Notes: generated by a model not told the origin, from the letters alone. 64,000 bases of DNA from Halobacteriales archaeon QS_4_69_225 (GCA_003020965.1 PXRL01000006.1:22835-86834), one strand, 5' to 3'. Numbered from the stretch's first letter, positions 17,191 through 26,652 are shown. Program-made: numbers and translations.

Positions 17191-17682
17191 ATGGAAACCG
17201 TCGATCTCGACCACGTCGATCGCTGCATCCTCTACTCGCTTCAGGAAAACGCGAGGCGGACGTCCGCGAACACCATCGCCGAACGGCTCGACGTGTCGGC
17301 ACGGACGGTGCGGAACCGGATCGACGAACTCGAAGACTCCGGCGTCATCGGTGGGTATCACCCGGACGTGAACTACGAAGTCGCCGGATATCAGTTACAT
17401 ACGATGGTGTTCTGTACGGCTCCGATCGAAGGGCGAGAGCGGATCGCAAAACGGGCCACGGACGTCCCGGGCGTCATCAACGTGAAGGAGATCATGACCG
17501 GCGACCAGAACCTGCTGGTGGAAGCCGTGGGGACCGACGGAGACGACCTCAGTCGCATCACGAGTGATCTCAACGATCTCGGGCTGCGCATCAACGACGA
17601 GGACATCATCCGCAACGACCACGACAGCCAGTTTCACGGGTTCGATCGCTACGACAACTCCCCACGGTCGACGTCGGAGTAG
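17191..17682 (+). CDS. Lrp/AsnC-family transcriptional regulator
   Basis: A 163-residue protein. The N-terminal winged helix (about 4-60) includes NTIAERLDVSARTVRNRI as recognition helices; the rest (65-140) has the alternating strands and GDQNLLVEA of the RAM ligand-binding domain. Such regulators form oligomers and respond to amino acids. It stands upstream of a TrkA-N remnant and an amino-acid-type APC transporter in the same direction, so control of that transporter is a natural inference. The upstream region is hairpin-rich rather than coding. Confidence 0.88.
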   Translation: METVDLDHVDRCILYSLQENARRTSANTIAERLDVSARTVRNRIDELEDSGVIGGYHPDVNYEVAGYQLHTMVFCTAPIEGRERIAKRATDVPGVINVKEIMTGDQNLLVEAVGTDGDDLSRITSDLNDLGLRINDEDIIRNDHDSQFHGFDRYDNSPRSTSE

Positions 17683-17823
17683 GTTCCGGGGGCGCCTCGC
17701 CACAAGGGGCCGAATTCGGGGCCCTCCACATGACCCCCCGAATTCAAAATCAGAAATATACCGGTCGTTTTATTCTTCTTCAGAATTTATCCGTCTCTGT
17801 ACTCCGATGTCAGAACTGAACTT

Positions 17824-18251
17824 ATGAGCGCGATTCGACAGAGCCCACGCGGCGGTCCCGACGGAGCGACACGGAATGTCCCCGCGATCGGCGAGGACCG
17901 CTTCGGGCTCGCCGTTGCGGAGTACCTCAGCGAGGATGCTCGACCGATGACGCTCGGTTCCGAATCCGAGTCGGTTGACCTTATGGACGAAGCGAGGCTG
18001 ATTTGGAAACGAGCGTCACCGGATGCGAGCGACGTTCGAACCCTCGCGTCGGCGGTCACCGGCATGGACCTCGTCGGGTGCGATTCGGAGGCGTCATCGC
18101 TGGAGCGCGTGGCCCGACGCGAGTTCGACCCGCGTAACGTCGTCGGGGGCATCTCGGATCCGGCAACGGGGCGAGGTCCGAAGGGGCCGGCGCGGATCTC
18201 GTCAACGTGCCGCGGCTCCTGGTCGGGCAGGTACGTGACCGATGCGAATGA
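17824..18251 (+). pseudogene. TrkA-N (RCK) domain protein, degenerate with frameshift
   Basis: The first frame reads DRFGLAVAEYLSED, RASPDASDVRTLASAVTGMD and RREFDPRNVVGGISDPATG, which follow the Rossmann pattern of TrkA-N domains (nucleotide-sensing subunits of ion and amino-acid transport systems). At about 18165-18185 the frame shifts: the neighbouring frame continues GADLVNVPRLLVGQVRDRCE to a stop at 18249-18251, the normal family ending. The total of 428 bases is not a multiple of three. The glycine motif at the N-terminus is also eroded (GEDRFG). It lies 73 bases before the APC transporter, for which it may have been a regulator. Confidence 0.6.
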
Positions 18252-18324
18252 CCCGATCGCTCGGCGGCGAACACGTTCCCGGGCGCGTCGATCGCGAGTC
18301 GGTGGGCGGTAACTGGAAGCAAAC

Positions 18325-20523
18325 ATGACGAAAGAACTCGAACGCGACCTCGGACTACCGGCCGTCATGGCCATCAGCATCGGCGCGATGGTCGGTAGCG
18401 GTATCTTCATCCTCCCGGGACTGGCGATGAAGATGGCCGGCCCGGCCGTCGTGTTCGCGTACTTCCTCGCCGGCGTGCTGGTACTGCCCGCGGCGCTGAG
18501 CAAGTCGGAGATGGCGACGGCCATGCCCGAGGCCGGCGGGACGTATCTGTACATCGAGCGGGCGATGGGACCGCTGTTCGGGACGATCGCCGGCGTCGGG
18601 ACGTGGTTCTCGCTGACGTTCAAGGGAGCGTTGGCGCTCGTCGGCGGCGCGCCGTATCTGGTGCTGTTGTTGGACCTGCCCGTGACCCCCGTCGCGCTGA
18701 CGGTCGCGGTCCTGCTGATCGTCCTGAACGTCGCCGGCGCGAAACAGACCGGCCGGATGCAGGTCGCTATCGTCGCCGTCATGCTGGCCGCGATGATCTG
18801 GTTCATCGTGGCCGGGGCGCCGAGCACCGAAAGCGCCCGCTACGAGGGCTTTTTCGACGGCGGAATCGGAGGGGTTCTCGGCGCGACCGGATTCGTCTTC
18901 GTCTCCTACGCCGGCGTCACGAAGGTCGCAAGCGTCGCCGAGGAGGTCGAAAACCCAGACCGGAACCTCCCGCTCGGCATCCTCGGCTCGCTCGTCGTCA
19001 CCGCCGGCATCTACGTCGCCATCGTGACGGTGATGGTCGGCGTCGCCGACCGGGCCGCACTCACCGACACGGAAACGCCGATGCAGATCGCAGCCGGGAA
19101 CGCACTTCCCGCACTCGGCGTCGGGGCCGTCATCGTCGCGGCGCTGCTCGCGCTGATCAGCACCGCCAACGCGGGGATCCTCTCCTCCTCGCGGTACCCC
19201 TTCGCGATGAGCCGCGACGGTCTCGCTCCCGACCTCTTCGAGGACGTCAGCGACCGGTTCGACACCCCGGTCAACGCGATCACCGTCACCGGCGGGGTGC
19301 TGCTCGTCCTCATCGCGTTCGTTCCCATCGACGACATCGCCAAGCTCGCCAGTGCGTTCAAGATCCTGGTGTTCATCCTCATCAACGTCGCCCTCATCGC
19401 CTTTCGCCAGGGGTCGGTCGAGGCGTACGAGCCCAGCTTCGAGTCACCGCTGTATCCGCTCCCGCAGCTGGTCGGCATCGTCGGGGGCGTGGTTCTGCTG
19501 CGCTACATCGGCTTCGTCCCCCTGGTCGGGGCCGTGGTCATCACGCTCGGCTCGATGGCGTGGTACTACCTCTTCGTGTACCGGCAGGGCGGCGTCGGCC
19601 GGGAGGGTGCGATGACCGACGCCTTCCGGCGGAGTCTCGGCCGGGACGTGGTCGAACAGACCGAATCCGAGGTCGACACCGACGGCGACGAGGTGCTGGT
19701 CGCGGTCACCGAGGGGACGTCACTCGCCGCCGAGCGGTCGCTGATCGACCTCGCCGTGGACGTGGCCCGCACCCGCGAGGGCGGCGTTCGGGTCGTCCGG
19801 TTCGACGAGGTCCCCGACCAGACGCCGCTGCCCCAGCCGGCCGGGCGACTCACCGAGGGAGACCGGGCCTTCGAGGACCGGCTGGCCGACCGAGCGGCGG
19901 AGTCGGCGATTCCGATCCGTTACGGCGAGATTGTCAGCCACGACGGGCGACACGCGATCGTCAACTACGCGGCCGACGTCGGGGCGGACACCCTGCTCAT
20001 CGAGCGTTCGGCCGGGTCGAAGCACCTGCTCGGCAGCGACGCCGGCTGGATCGAGGACCACGCTCCCTGCGACGTCGTCGAGGTCTCGGACGTCGACCAC
20101 GGTGCCGCCGAGCACGTCGGCGTCGTCACCGACGAAGGGCCGTTCGATCCGACGAAGGTCGGACTGGCGGACGCGCTCGCCACGGCGGTCGACGGGACGC
20201 TCGCGTTTTACTTCTCGGTGGCGGCGGGCGCCCCGGAGAGCCGTCGGAACACCATCGAGGACTACTTCTCCGAGCTGGAGGACCTGTGCGAGGCCCCGGT
20301 CGAGACCCGGATCGTCGAGTCGGGACCCGGCGACGCCGTCGAACTCGCGGCCCGCGGGTCCGACGTTCTCGTCGTGAGCGGAATCCAGCGCGGTCTCACG
20401 GACCGGCTGTTCGGTCGCAGGACCCCGGCAACGGGAGTCGAGAGCGGACACGGGACGCTGGTCGTCTACGGCGAGAGCCGACCGGGGAGAATCCGGAAGG
20501 CAGCCGAACGGCACCTGTTCTGA
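18325..20523 (+). CDS. APC-family transporter with C-terminal universal-stress-protein-like region
   Basis: A 732-residue protein. Residues 1-430 form about twelve membrane helices of an amino acid/polyamine permease; GAMVGSGIFILPG near residue 20 is the substrate-binding unwound segment of helix 1, and GFVFVSYAGVTKVASVAEEVENPDRN is cut here to the family features of helix 6 (F-x-Y-x-G) and the EEVENP loop. Residues 455-732 are soluble and hold two Usp-like alpha/beta domains, the second with VVSGIQRG near the end. The fusion suggests regulation by nucleotide or stress signals at the cytoplasmic face. Upstream neighbours are an Lrp-type regulator and a broken TrkA-N gene. Confidence 0.88.
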   Translation: MTKELERDLGLPAVMAISIGAMVGSGIFILPGLAMKMAGPAVVFAYFLAGVLVLPAALSKSEMATAMPEAGGTYLYIERAMGPLFGTIAGVGTWFSLTFKGALALVGGAPYLVLLLDLPVTPVALTVAVLLIVLNVAGAKQTGRMQVAIVAVMLAAMIWFIVAGAPSTESARYEGFFDGGIGGVLGATGFVFVSYAGVTKVASVAEEVENPDRNLPLGILGSLVVTAGIYVAIVTVMVGVADRAALTDTETPMQIAAGNALPALGVGAVIVAALLALISTANAGILSSSRYPFAMSRDGLAPDLFEDVSDRFDTPVNAITVTGGVLLVLIAFVPIDDIAKLASAFKILVFILINVALIAFRQGSVEAYEPSFESPLYPLPQLVGIVGGVVLLRYIGFVPLVGAVVITLGSMAWYYLFVYRQGGVGREGAMTDAFRRSLGRDVVEQTESEVDTDGDEVLVAVTEGTSLAAERSLIDLAVDVARTREGGVRVVRFDEVPDQTPLPQPAGRLTEGDRAFEDRLADRAAESAIPIRYGEIVSHDGRHAIVNYAADVGADTLLIERSAGSKHLLGSDAGWIEDHAPCDVVEVSDVDHGAAEHVGVVTDEGPFDPTKVGLADALATAVDGTLAFYFSVAAGAPESRRNTIEDYFSELEDLCEAPVETRIVESGPGDAVELAARGSDVLVVSGIQRGLTDRLFGRRTPATGVESGHGTLVVYGESRPGRIRKAAERHLF

Positions 20524-20694
20524 GTCGCGGTTGAACCGCCCCGCCCCCGGCGCGGCACTCGACAGGCCCCCGGCCGGCCGGTACGCGCCGACGCATCGGG
20601 TCGGGTCCGCCATCGTGCCGGCGAAACGCTACCGACGACCGCGGGCGGGCAGACCGTCGGGCGCCGCGTCGTGGCGGTCGCGACGGCCGACGGG

Positions 20695-21192
20695 CTACCC
20701 CCAGGTCCACCGCGCGTCCAGGATGTACCGGTACAGCCCCGAGATGGGGATGGCGAAGAGGTTCGCCAGCAGCACGATCTGGTCGGCGACGGGGACCCCG
20801 GACAGCGACGTCACGAATGCGTACTGGTCCATCAGCGCCGCGCGGGCGGCCTCCAGCTCCAGGAGTTGGCGGAAGCCGTACAGCAGCCCGAGCTGTAACG
20901 GGATGGCCGATCCGCGGACGAGGCTGGTCTTCAGCAGCCCGTAGGCGTACGCCCGGCGGTCGGTCTTCCGGTCGGCGCTGAACGTCCAGGCGTTGTTCAG
21001 GATGTACTGGAAGACGATGGTGATCGCGATGGAGATCGCGGCGGCGACGAGGTAGTTGAACTGGACGAGCCGGAGGAACGCGAACAGCAGCCCCTGCTGG
21101 ACGACGGCCGCGGTGACGCCGACGATCGCAAAACGTCGCAGCCGGACGGCGAGCGGTCCTCGGGGCGCCATCCCCAGTAGTCGTCGCAACAT
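20695..21192 (-). CDS. GtrA-family membrane protein
   Basis: A 165-residue protein with four helices; RRFAIVGVTAAVVQQGLLF at the first, YILNNAWTFS in the loop and YILDARWTW at the C-terminus are hallmarks of GtrA. The family is linked to flipping lipid-linked sugars or to cell-surface polysaccharide assembly. It follows a sulfatase-fold hydrolase gene by 23 bases on the same strand, so the pair may act on surface glycans or glycolipids (inference). Confidence 0.85.
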   Translation of the reverse strand: MLRRLLGMAPRGPLAVRLRRFAIVGVTAAVVQQGLLFAFLRLVQFNYLVAAAISIAITIVFQYILNNAWTFSADRKTDRRAYAYGLLKTSLVRGSAIPLQLGLLYGFRQLLELEAARAALMDQYAFVTSLSGVPVADQIVLLANLFAIPISGLYRYILDARWTWG

Positions 21193-21215
21193 TGGTCCGT
21201 CCTATCTGGCCTCCG

Positions 21216-22655
21216 TTATCTGTACCCGAGCGCCGAGAGCCGCGTCTCGAGGTCCTCGTCGATGTCCGCGTCGTCATCGCTGTCGGCGTCGTCGCCGGCG
21301 CCGGTCAGCGAGGCGGCGTGTGCCTCCGCGACGGGGCGGAACTCCTCGACGGCCGCCGCCGCCTCGGTTCCCGGCGTCGTCGGCGTGCGGTCGGTCTGCT
21401 GGTCGGGGTCCGAGGGCCGGTGGTACAGCTCCTCGGCGCCCGTCTCGGCGTTTCTGATGTAGGTCCACTCGGCGGTCCGGACGCCGACGAGCAGGTCGCC
21501 GTCGGCCAGCCCGCGCGGGATGGGCTGTTGGGTGACCTCCTCGCCGCGGACGGTGACGGAGACGACGGGGTCGTCGGCCGGCGACGAGCCGTCGGCGGCC
21601 GCAGGCAGGAGACTTCGGCCGTCCCAGCCGTCGGCCGGCTCGACGCCGACCGCGTCGCAGACCGTCGGCGGCACCGCGTCGAGGCCGACCGCCCCCTCGA
21701 CGCGGCGACCTTCGAGGCCCGGCACGTCGACGATGAGCGGGACGTGGGCGAGCTCGTCGTACAGCTTCGGGTAGTGGGCGAGATGGCCGTGTTCCTGGAA
21801 CTCCTCGCCGTGGTCGCCGGCGACGACGAAGGCGGTGTCGTCGGCGACGCCGGCCGCCGACAGCGCCTCCCGCAGCCGGCCGATGCTGGCGTCGACCTGT
21901 CGGACCGCTCCCTGGTACAGCGTCCGGAGGTCGCCGAGCGTCCGGTCGCTCACCTCCAGGCCGAGGCCGGTCTTCGTGTGCGCCAGCACCATCCGGTGGG
22001 TGCCGAGCCGCGAGTCGGAGACCTCCCGGACGTAGCGGGGCGCCGGCACGTACGGCGTGTGTGCGTCCATGTAGTGGACCCACAGGAAAAAGGGCCCGTC
22101 GGTTTCGGCGATGAAGTCGGTCGCACCGCGTTCGACGTCGAGCCCGCGGGAGGCGTCGTGGAACGGCTGGGCGTCGGCGTCGCCGCGGAGTCGCGAGGCG
22201 ATCCGCCGGAACGGCGAGGTCGCGAGCTGGACCCACGCCTCGACGGTCGGGTGAGCCGCCAGATACCGGCTGTAGAAGCCCGAGCCGACGTCGGCGACGA
22301 ACGACTCGAAGGTGTCGAAGCCGTCGTCGTACCCCCAGTGGCCCGTCAGGAAGCCGTTGGCGGCGTTGTAACCGGCGGTCTCCAGGCCGGCCGCCGACAG
22401 CACCGACGCCAGCGTCCGCGACTCGTTGACGCCGATGCGGCCGGAGTCGGCGAACACCGGCCGCGAGGCGAGGATACCGGGAAACGAAAAGGGCGTCCAG
22501 TTGCCCGTCGCGAAGGCGTGCTCGAAGACGGCCGCGTCGTCGGCGAGGTCGTCCAGGGCCGGCGTGTGCCGCGCCGGATCGTACGCCCCGACCGCGTCCG
22601 CCCGAAGCGAGTCGACGGTCACCAGCACCACGTTGTCGACGGATACGTCGGTCAT
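21216..22655 (-). CDS. Sulfatase/alkaline-phosphatase superfamily hydrolase
   Basis: A 479-residue protein. VTVDSLRAD (residues 13-20) supplies the first metal aspartate, and AGDHGEEFQEHGH the second metal cluster. The nucleophile region reads NWTPFSFPG (52-60): Thr54 or Ser57 sits where sulfatases carry the formylglycine Cys/Ser, but the full C/S-x-P-x-R motif is absent, so phosphodiester or phosphoglycol hydrolysis or transfer is as likely as sulfate ester hydrolysis. No signal peptide or membrane helix is seen. Acidic low-complexity tail (445-470). Operon partner is GtrA. Confidence 0.82.
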   Translation of the reverse strand: MTDVSVDNVVLVTVDSLRADAVGAYDPARHTPALDDLADDAAVFEHAFATGNWTPFSFPGILASRPVFADSGRIGVNESRTLASVLSAAGLETAGYNAANGFLTGHWGYDDGFDTFESFVADVGSGFYSRYLAAHPTVEAWVQLATSPFRRIASRLRGDADAQPFHDASRGLDVERGATDFIAETDGPFFLWVHYMDAHTPYVPAPRYVREVSDSRLGTHRMVLAHTKTGLGLEVSDRTLGDLRTLYQGAVRQVDASIGRLREALSAAGVADDTAFVVAGDHGEEFQEHGHLAHYPKLYDELAHVPLIVDVPGLEGRRVEGAVGLDAVPPTVCDAVGVEPADGWDGRSLLPAAADGSSPADDPVVSVTVRGEEVTQQPIPRGLADGDLLVGVRTAEWTYIRNAETGAEELYHRPSDPDQQTDRTPTTPGTEAAAAVEEFRPVAEAHAASLTGAGDDADSDDDADIDEDLETRLSALGYR

Positions 22656-22761
22656 GGGTCAGCTGTCGTCGCCGGGGGCCCCGTGTTCGGTGTGCAATGC
22701 TACCTACGGGTTCTCTCCGGGCTGTGGTGAACGTTCCGGTCTGCGCCCGTCCCACGGCCCA

Positions 22762-22771
22762 GGTTTAAAAC
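22762..22771 (+). promoter_or_regulatory. TATA-like box GTTTAAAACC
   Basis: A clear AT-rich box 23-32 bases before ATG 22794, suggesting a leaderless mRNA for the Rieske-type protein. Confidence 0.6.
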
Positions 22772-22793
22772 CGTCGCGACCCGACGCCGATCC

Positions 22794-23204
22794 ATGTGTG
22801 CGACGCTCGTCGCCTCGACCGACGAGATTCCGGCGGTCGGCAGCTACCTTTTCACCGTCCGGGAACCCGACGGGAGCCTCGAGGAGGTCATCCTGCTCGA
22901 CCTCGAGGACGGCGTCTCGGCGTGGAAGAACTACTGTCAGCACGAGACCGACCAGCGGTTCGACCGCGGTGACGGCGCGGTGACCCGGGACGGCCGGATC
23001 GTCTGCCCGAAACACGGCTCGATGTTCGACGCCGAGACGGGCTACTGCGACAACGGCAAGGCCGCCGGCTCGACGCTCGTGGAGGTGGACGTCGCCGTCC
23101 GCCACGGCCAGGTGTATCTCACCGACGACGACCTCGAGTTCGTCGCCGAGGGCGGCATCGACGACGACGGCTCGCCCTCCTCGACGTCGCATCTGTCCTT
23201 CTGA
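22794..23204 (+). CDS. Rieske-type [2Fe-2S] ferredoxin (136 aa)
   Basis: Box 1 is NYCQHETDQRFD (Cys-x-His) and box 2 is IVCPKHGSMFD (Cys-x2-His), separated by 16-17 residues, matching soluble Rieske ferredoxins rather than the quinol oxidase subunit. Lacks the disulfide cysteines of bc-type Rieske proteins. A CDNGKAAGS segment follows. It probably delivers electrons to an oxygenase or acts in redox sensing; no oxygenase lies next to it, though a cytochrome P450 is 3.4 kb downstream. Confidence 0.88.
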   Translation: MCATLVASTDEIPAVGSYLFTVREPDGSLEEVILLDLEDGVSAWKNYCQHETDQRFDRGDGAVTRDGRIVCPKHGSMFDAETGYCDNGKAAGSTLVEVDVAVRHGQVYLTDDDLEFVAEGGIDDDGSPSSTSHLSF

Positions 23205-23417
23205 GACCACCGAACCGAACGCCGACCGGGCGTCGCGGGATCGTCGCCCGGACGCCGCCGAGCACTGCGACGCCCCACAGAGCGTGGTGTCGCGACGGCG
23301 AGTCGACCGACTCCGTCGCGGCGGCGCTCGGCCGGCGGTCGCGTTCCGGCATCGTGTGCCGCATTTGTACGGATTTAATTACAAGGATTTATTTTCCCGC
23401 CGTCGGTCGGCGTGAAT

Positions 23418-25778
23418 ATGCCGCTCGACAGACGTAGCTTCGTCAAGGGCGCGGGTATCGCCGCGGGGACCGCCCTGGTCCCCGGAACTGCCGCCGGGTT
23501 CGTCGACGACGCCATCGACACCGACGGCGGCCTCCAGGAGGTCATCGTCATCTTCGGGGACAACGACGACGTCGACGCGCTGGAGGCGTTCGACCTCGCG
23601 GAAGGGTACTACCGCTTCCAGGTGCTTCCCTTCGCCTACACGAAGGCGACCGGCGAGCAGATACAGGAGATGGCGGCGCTGGATTCGGTACGCTACGTCG
23701 AGAAGAACAAGGAGCTATCGTATCACAACGACGACGCCCGGGAGACGACGGGCGTACAGGCCGCACACGACGAGCTGCTCGAGACGGGTGCCGGCGCCCA
23801 CACCGTCGTCATCGACTCGGGGGTGGACGGCTACCACCTCGACCTCAAGCCGAACCTCGAGAACAACTTCCGGTACGTCAATCCGCTGTCGAGCCCCGAG
23901 GAGACGATGTGGGTCGACGTCGGCGACGGCGACTCCGACGACATCGGCCACGGCACCCACTGTTCGGGGACCGTCGCCGGCACCGGCGAGGAGTCGGACG
24001 GCCGGTTCGCCGGGATGGCGCCCGACGCCGACCTGACCGTCTACTCGGCGGGGCTGACCGTCTACATCGTCAAGATAGCCGGCGCCGTCGACGACATGAT
24101 AGCCCGGAAGCGGAGCGGCGACCTCGACGCCCAGGTCGTCTCCAACTCCTACGGCCTCTCCAACGACTACGATTTCAACCCCGTCAGCGCGAGCAACCTC
24201 GCGATGTGGAAGGCGTTCGACTCGGGCATCCTACCGGTCTTCTCGGCGGGGAACTCGGGGACCGACCACGGCACGCTCAACTACGCGGTGAAGGCGCCGT
24301 ACGTTCTCGGCGTCGCCGCGACCCACGACGGCGACTTCGGGCCCGCGAAGAAGCCGACGGGTTTCTCCTCGCGCGGCCGGCCGCCCGCCGACGAGAAGGG
24401 CGAGGGGTACGCGAGCGACTACGATCGGAGCTACGACGCCATCGAGGGCGCCCACTACGACCGGGAAACGGCGCTCGACAACGTCCGGGCGTTCCACCGG
24501 GAGGGGCCGAAGAGCGGTGACAAACTCGGGAAGCGCGACCAGGACGAGTTCAGCATGCTGGTCCCGTACGGGGTCAACCCAGCGTACAACCCGCAGTACG
24601 GGCCGTCGAACTACCAGGTGTGGGGTCCGCACGACGACGCCGGCTACATCGAGTCCACCGTCACCTGGCGGCCGCCGGGACAGGCCATCACGCTCATCAT
24701 CCACGAGTCGCCCAAAGAGAGGTCCGCCTACTCGGAGGACGAACTTACCGACGACGACCTCGAGTCGTGGCCGGTCGTCGGCTCCGGCGGCGAACTGGTC
24801 AGCGATGGGGAGTTCACGCTCGCCAACGAGATCGACGGCGACCGGTTGTACGCCTTCGAACTTGAGGGCGAGTACAATGCGCTTTCGGAAGCGACCGTCA
24901 GCATCGCCGCGTGGGAGGACAACGACGTCGAGGGTCCGTTCGGCATCTACCGGAACGGCGTCGGTGCCCCCGGCAACGCCGTCATGTCCACGGAGACGTA
25001 CTCGGACGGCCTGAAGTTCCTCGGACCGCTGTACGGCGGCGACGACGGCGCCGACCCCTGGTACGGTGCGCTGTCGGGCACGTCGATGTCCTGTCCGGTC
25101 ACCTCCGGCATCTGTACGCTCGTCAACGCCGCCTACCGACGGGAGGCCGGCCGCTTCCCCAAGCCCGTCGACGTGCTCAACATCGTCGAGGCGACGGCCG
25201 ACGCCGGCACCGACGCGGAACTGGCCGTCCACAGCGAGGCCAACATGGGCGCCGGCTTCGTCGACGCCGAGGCCGCGGTCGAACTCGCCCGCGACCTCGG
25301 CACACGCGCCCCGTCGCTGGGCGGGAGCCCCGACTACACGGAGCCCGACCACCCGGGGCTGTGGAACCGGGTCGAACTCTGTGACCGCGGCCGCGGCGAG
25401 GTGATCCTCGACGTCACCGGCCGCCGCACGGACGACGGGTCGGCGTTCACCGCCGGCCAGACGAACCACGTCGAGATAACCCTGACCGACACCAACGAGC
25501 GACTCGTCGAGGTCCGGGACGCCATCCCGAGCAACTGGGAGGTCGAAAGCGGGAACTACGACCGGGTCGAGACGGACGGCGACGTCACGTACGTCTACTT
25601 CGACGCCGACTTCGACGGCAGTGAGGAGGTCACCTTCGATTACTTCGCCGAGGCTCCCGAGGAGACGGCGCGATACGGCTTCGGGCCCGCCGAAGTGCGG
25701 GCGGCCGACACTGACGAGTTCGTCGCGGTGCCGAACACCACCGACACGAACGCGGTCGCCGGCCAGGAACAGCCCTGA
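23418..25778 (+). CDS. Tat-exported subtilisin-like serine protease (S8) with large insertion
   Basis: A 786-residue halolysin-type protease. The Tat signal is RRSFVKGAGI; a propeptide inhibitor-like region covers about 35-105. The catalytic triad is Asp133 (VIDSGVDG), His178 (GHGTHCSG) and Ser556 (SGTSMSCP); Asn279 (AGNSG) forms the oxyanion hole. Asn279 and Ser556 are 277 residues apart, against about 66 in subtilisin, because a beta-rich domain of about 200 residues is inserted. A C-terminal beta domain follows (from 640). TATA-like boxes (TTTAATTA, TTTATTTT) lie 25-60 bases upstream. ATG 23418 is favoured over GTG 23412. Confidence 0.9.
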   Translation: MPLDRRSFVKGAGIAAGTALVPGTAAGFVDDAIDTDGGLQEVIVIFGDNDDVDALEAFDLAEGYYRFQVLPFAYTKATGEQIQEMAALDSVRYVEKNKELSYHNDDARETTGVQAAHDELLETGAGAHTVVIDSGVDGYHLDLKPNLENNFRYVNPLSSPEETMWVDVGDGDSDDIGHGTHCSGTVAGTGEESDGRFAGMAPDADLTVYSAGLTVYIVKIAGAVDDMIARKRSGDLDAQVVSNSYGLSNDYDFNPVSASNLAMWKAFDSGILPVFSAGNSGTDHGTLNYAVKAPYVLGVAATHDGDFGPAKKPTGFSSRGRPPADEKGEGYASDYDRSYDAIEGAHYDRETALDNVRAFHREGPKSGDKLGKRDQDEFSMLVPYGVNPAYNPQYGPSNYQVWGPHDDAGYIESTVTWRPPGQAITLIIHESPKERSAYSEDELTDDDLESWPVVGSGGELVSDGEFTLANEIDGDRLYAFELEGEYNALSEATVSIAAWEDNDVEGPFGIYRNGVGAPGNAVMSTETYSDGLKFLGPLYGGDDGADPWYGALSGTSMSCPVTSGICTLVNAAYRREAGRFPKPVDVLNIVEATADAGTDAELAVHSEANMGAGFVDAEAAVELARDLGTRAPSLGGSPDYTEPDHPGLWNRVELCDRGRGEVILDVTGRRTDDGSAFTAGQTNHVEITLTDTNERLVEVRDAIPSNWEVESGNYDRVETDGDVTYVYFDADFDGSEEVTFDYFAEAPEETARYGFGPAEVRAADTDEFVAVPNTTDTNAVAGQEQP

Positions 25779-25898
25779 GGACGGGAGCGACCGGGGGTTC
25801 GCAGTTCGCACCGCGGAGACGGAACGGAGCGGCGACGGGGGGCGGACACGCCCGGCCGGACGGACGCGCCGTCGGGCGCCGGGACTGCCGGCCGGCGG

Positions 25899-26510
25899 CT
25901 ACACTTCCAGGTCGGTCGTCGGGACGGCGCCCTCGTCGTCGGTCGGCTCGTACGCCTCGAGCGCCGAGAGGACGAACGCGAGAACGCCGTCGGGGCTCCA
26001 GCGGGCGGTGTTGACGCAGAGGTCGTAGATGGAGCGGTCGGTGACGTCGATGCCGTAGTACGACTCGTAGCGTTTCGTGTCGATGACGTCACGGACGCGC
26101 ATCTCGGCGGCGGCCTCCTCCCGGTCGGCGGTGCGGTCGACCCGGACCTCCTCGGGGGCGTCCAGCCAGATCCGCATGTCCGCGCGGTTGCCGGCCAGCC
26201 AGCCGGCCAGCCGCGACTCCAGGATGAACGCCTCGTTCGCCGCGCCCCTCTTCTCGGCGATCGTCCGGAGCCGGCGGTCGACCTCGCGGTCGAGGTCGTC
26301 GGACTCGCTGGCTTCGGCGATCAACTGCGTGAGGCTCATGTCGCGCTCGTCGGCCAGCTCGCGGAACACCTCGCCGCCGGAGACGTAGCCGCAGTCCAGC
26401 GCCTCCGACAGCCCCTCGCACAGCGTCGTCACCCCGGCGCCGGATCGTCCCGACACAGTGACGAAGAGGTTGCCGTCGAGCATCCGGTCTGCGGCGTCTG
26501 GCGGGTTCAT
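25899..26510 (-). CDS. Cytidylate-kinase-like P-loop protein
   Basis: A 203-residue protein. NLFVTVSGRSGAGVTTL contains the P-loop GRSGAGVTT, in which the usual lysine is replaced by valine, followed by GYVSGGEVFRELA as in archaeal cytidylate kinases, and a lid-like basic/acidic stretch (DAPEEVRVDRTADRE). The loss of the P-loop lysine means nucleotide kinase activity is uncertain. TTATATC about 25-28 bases before ATG 26510 supports a leaderless start there rather than at the internal ATG 26483. Confidence 0.75.
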   Translation of the reverse strand: MNPPDAADRMLDGNLFVTVSGRSGAGVTTLCEGLSEALDCGYVSGGEVFRELADERDMSLTQLIAEASESDDLDREVDRRLRTIAEKRGAANEAFILESRLAGWLAGNRADMRIWLDAPEEVRVDRTADREEAAAEMRVRDVIDTKRYESYYGIDVTDRSIYDLCVNTARWSPDGVLAFVLSALEAYEPTDDEGAVPTTDLEV

Positions 26511-26532
26511 CGACAGCGCTACCGCCGGGCAC

Positions 26533-26541
26533 GATATAAGC
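26533..26541 (-). promoter_or_regulatory. TATA-like box for the kinase-like gene
   Basis: GCTTATATC (minus strand) around 26533-26541, about 25-30 bases before ATG 26510. Confidence 0.5.
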
Positions 26542-26652
26542 GCGGTGATTCGGGGCGGTCGTCTGGCGTGGTACGGAGGGTCACCGGGGCCGGCATGCGG
26601 AACCCTCTGCCGGGCGCGAAAGCCCCAAGCCCGTCAGCCTGCATCGTTCGGT

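Noticed and set aside
26458..26652. Longer N-terminus for cytochrome P450
   Set aside because: The extension overlaps the start of the divergent kinase-like gene and has no P450 features.
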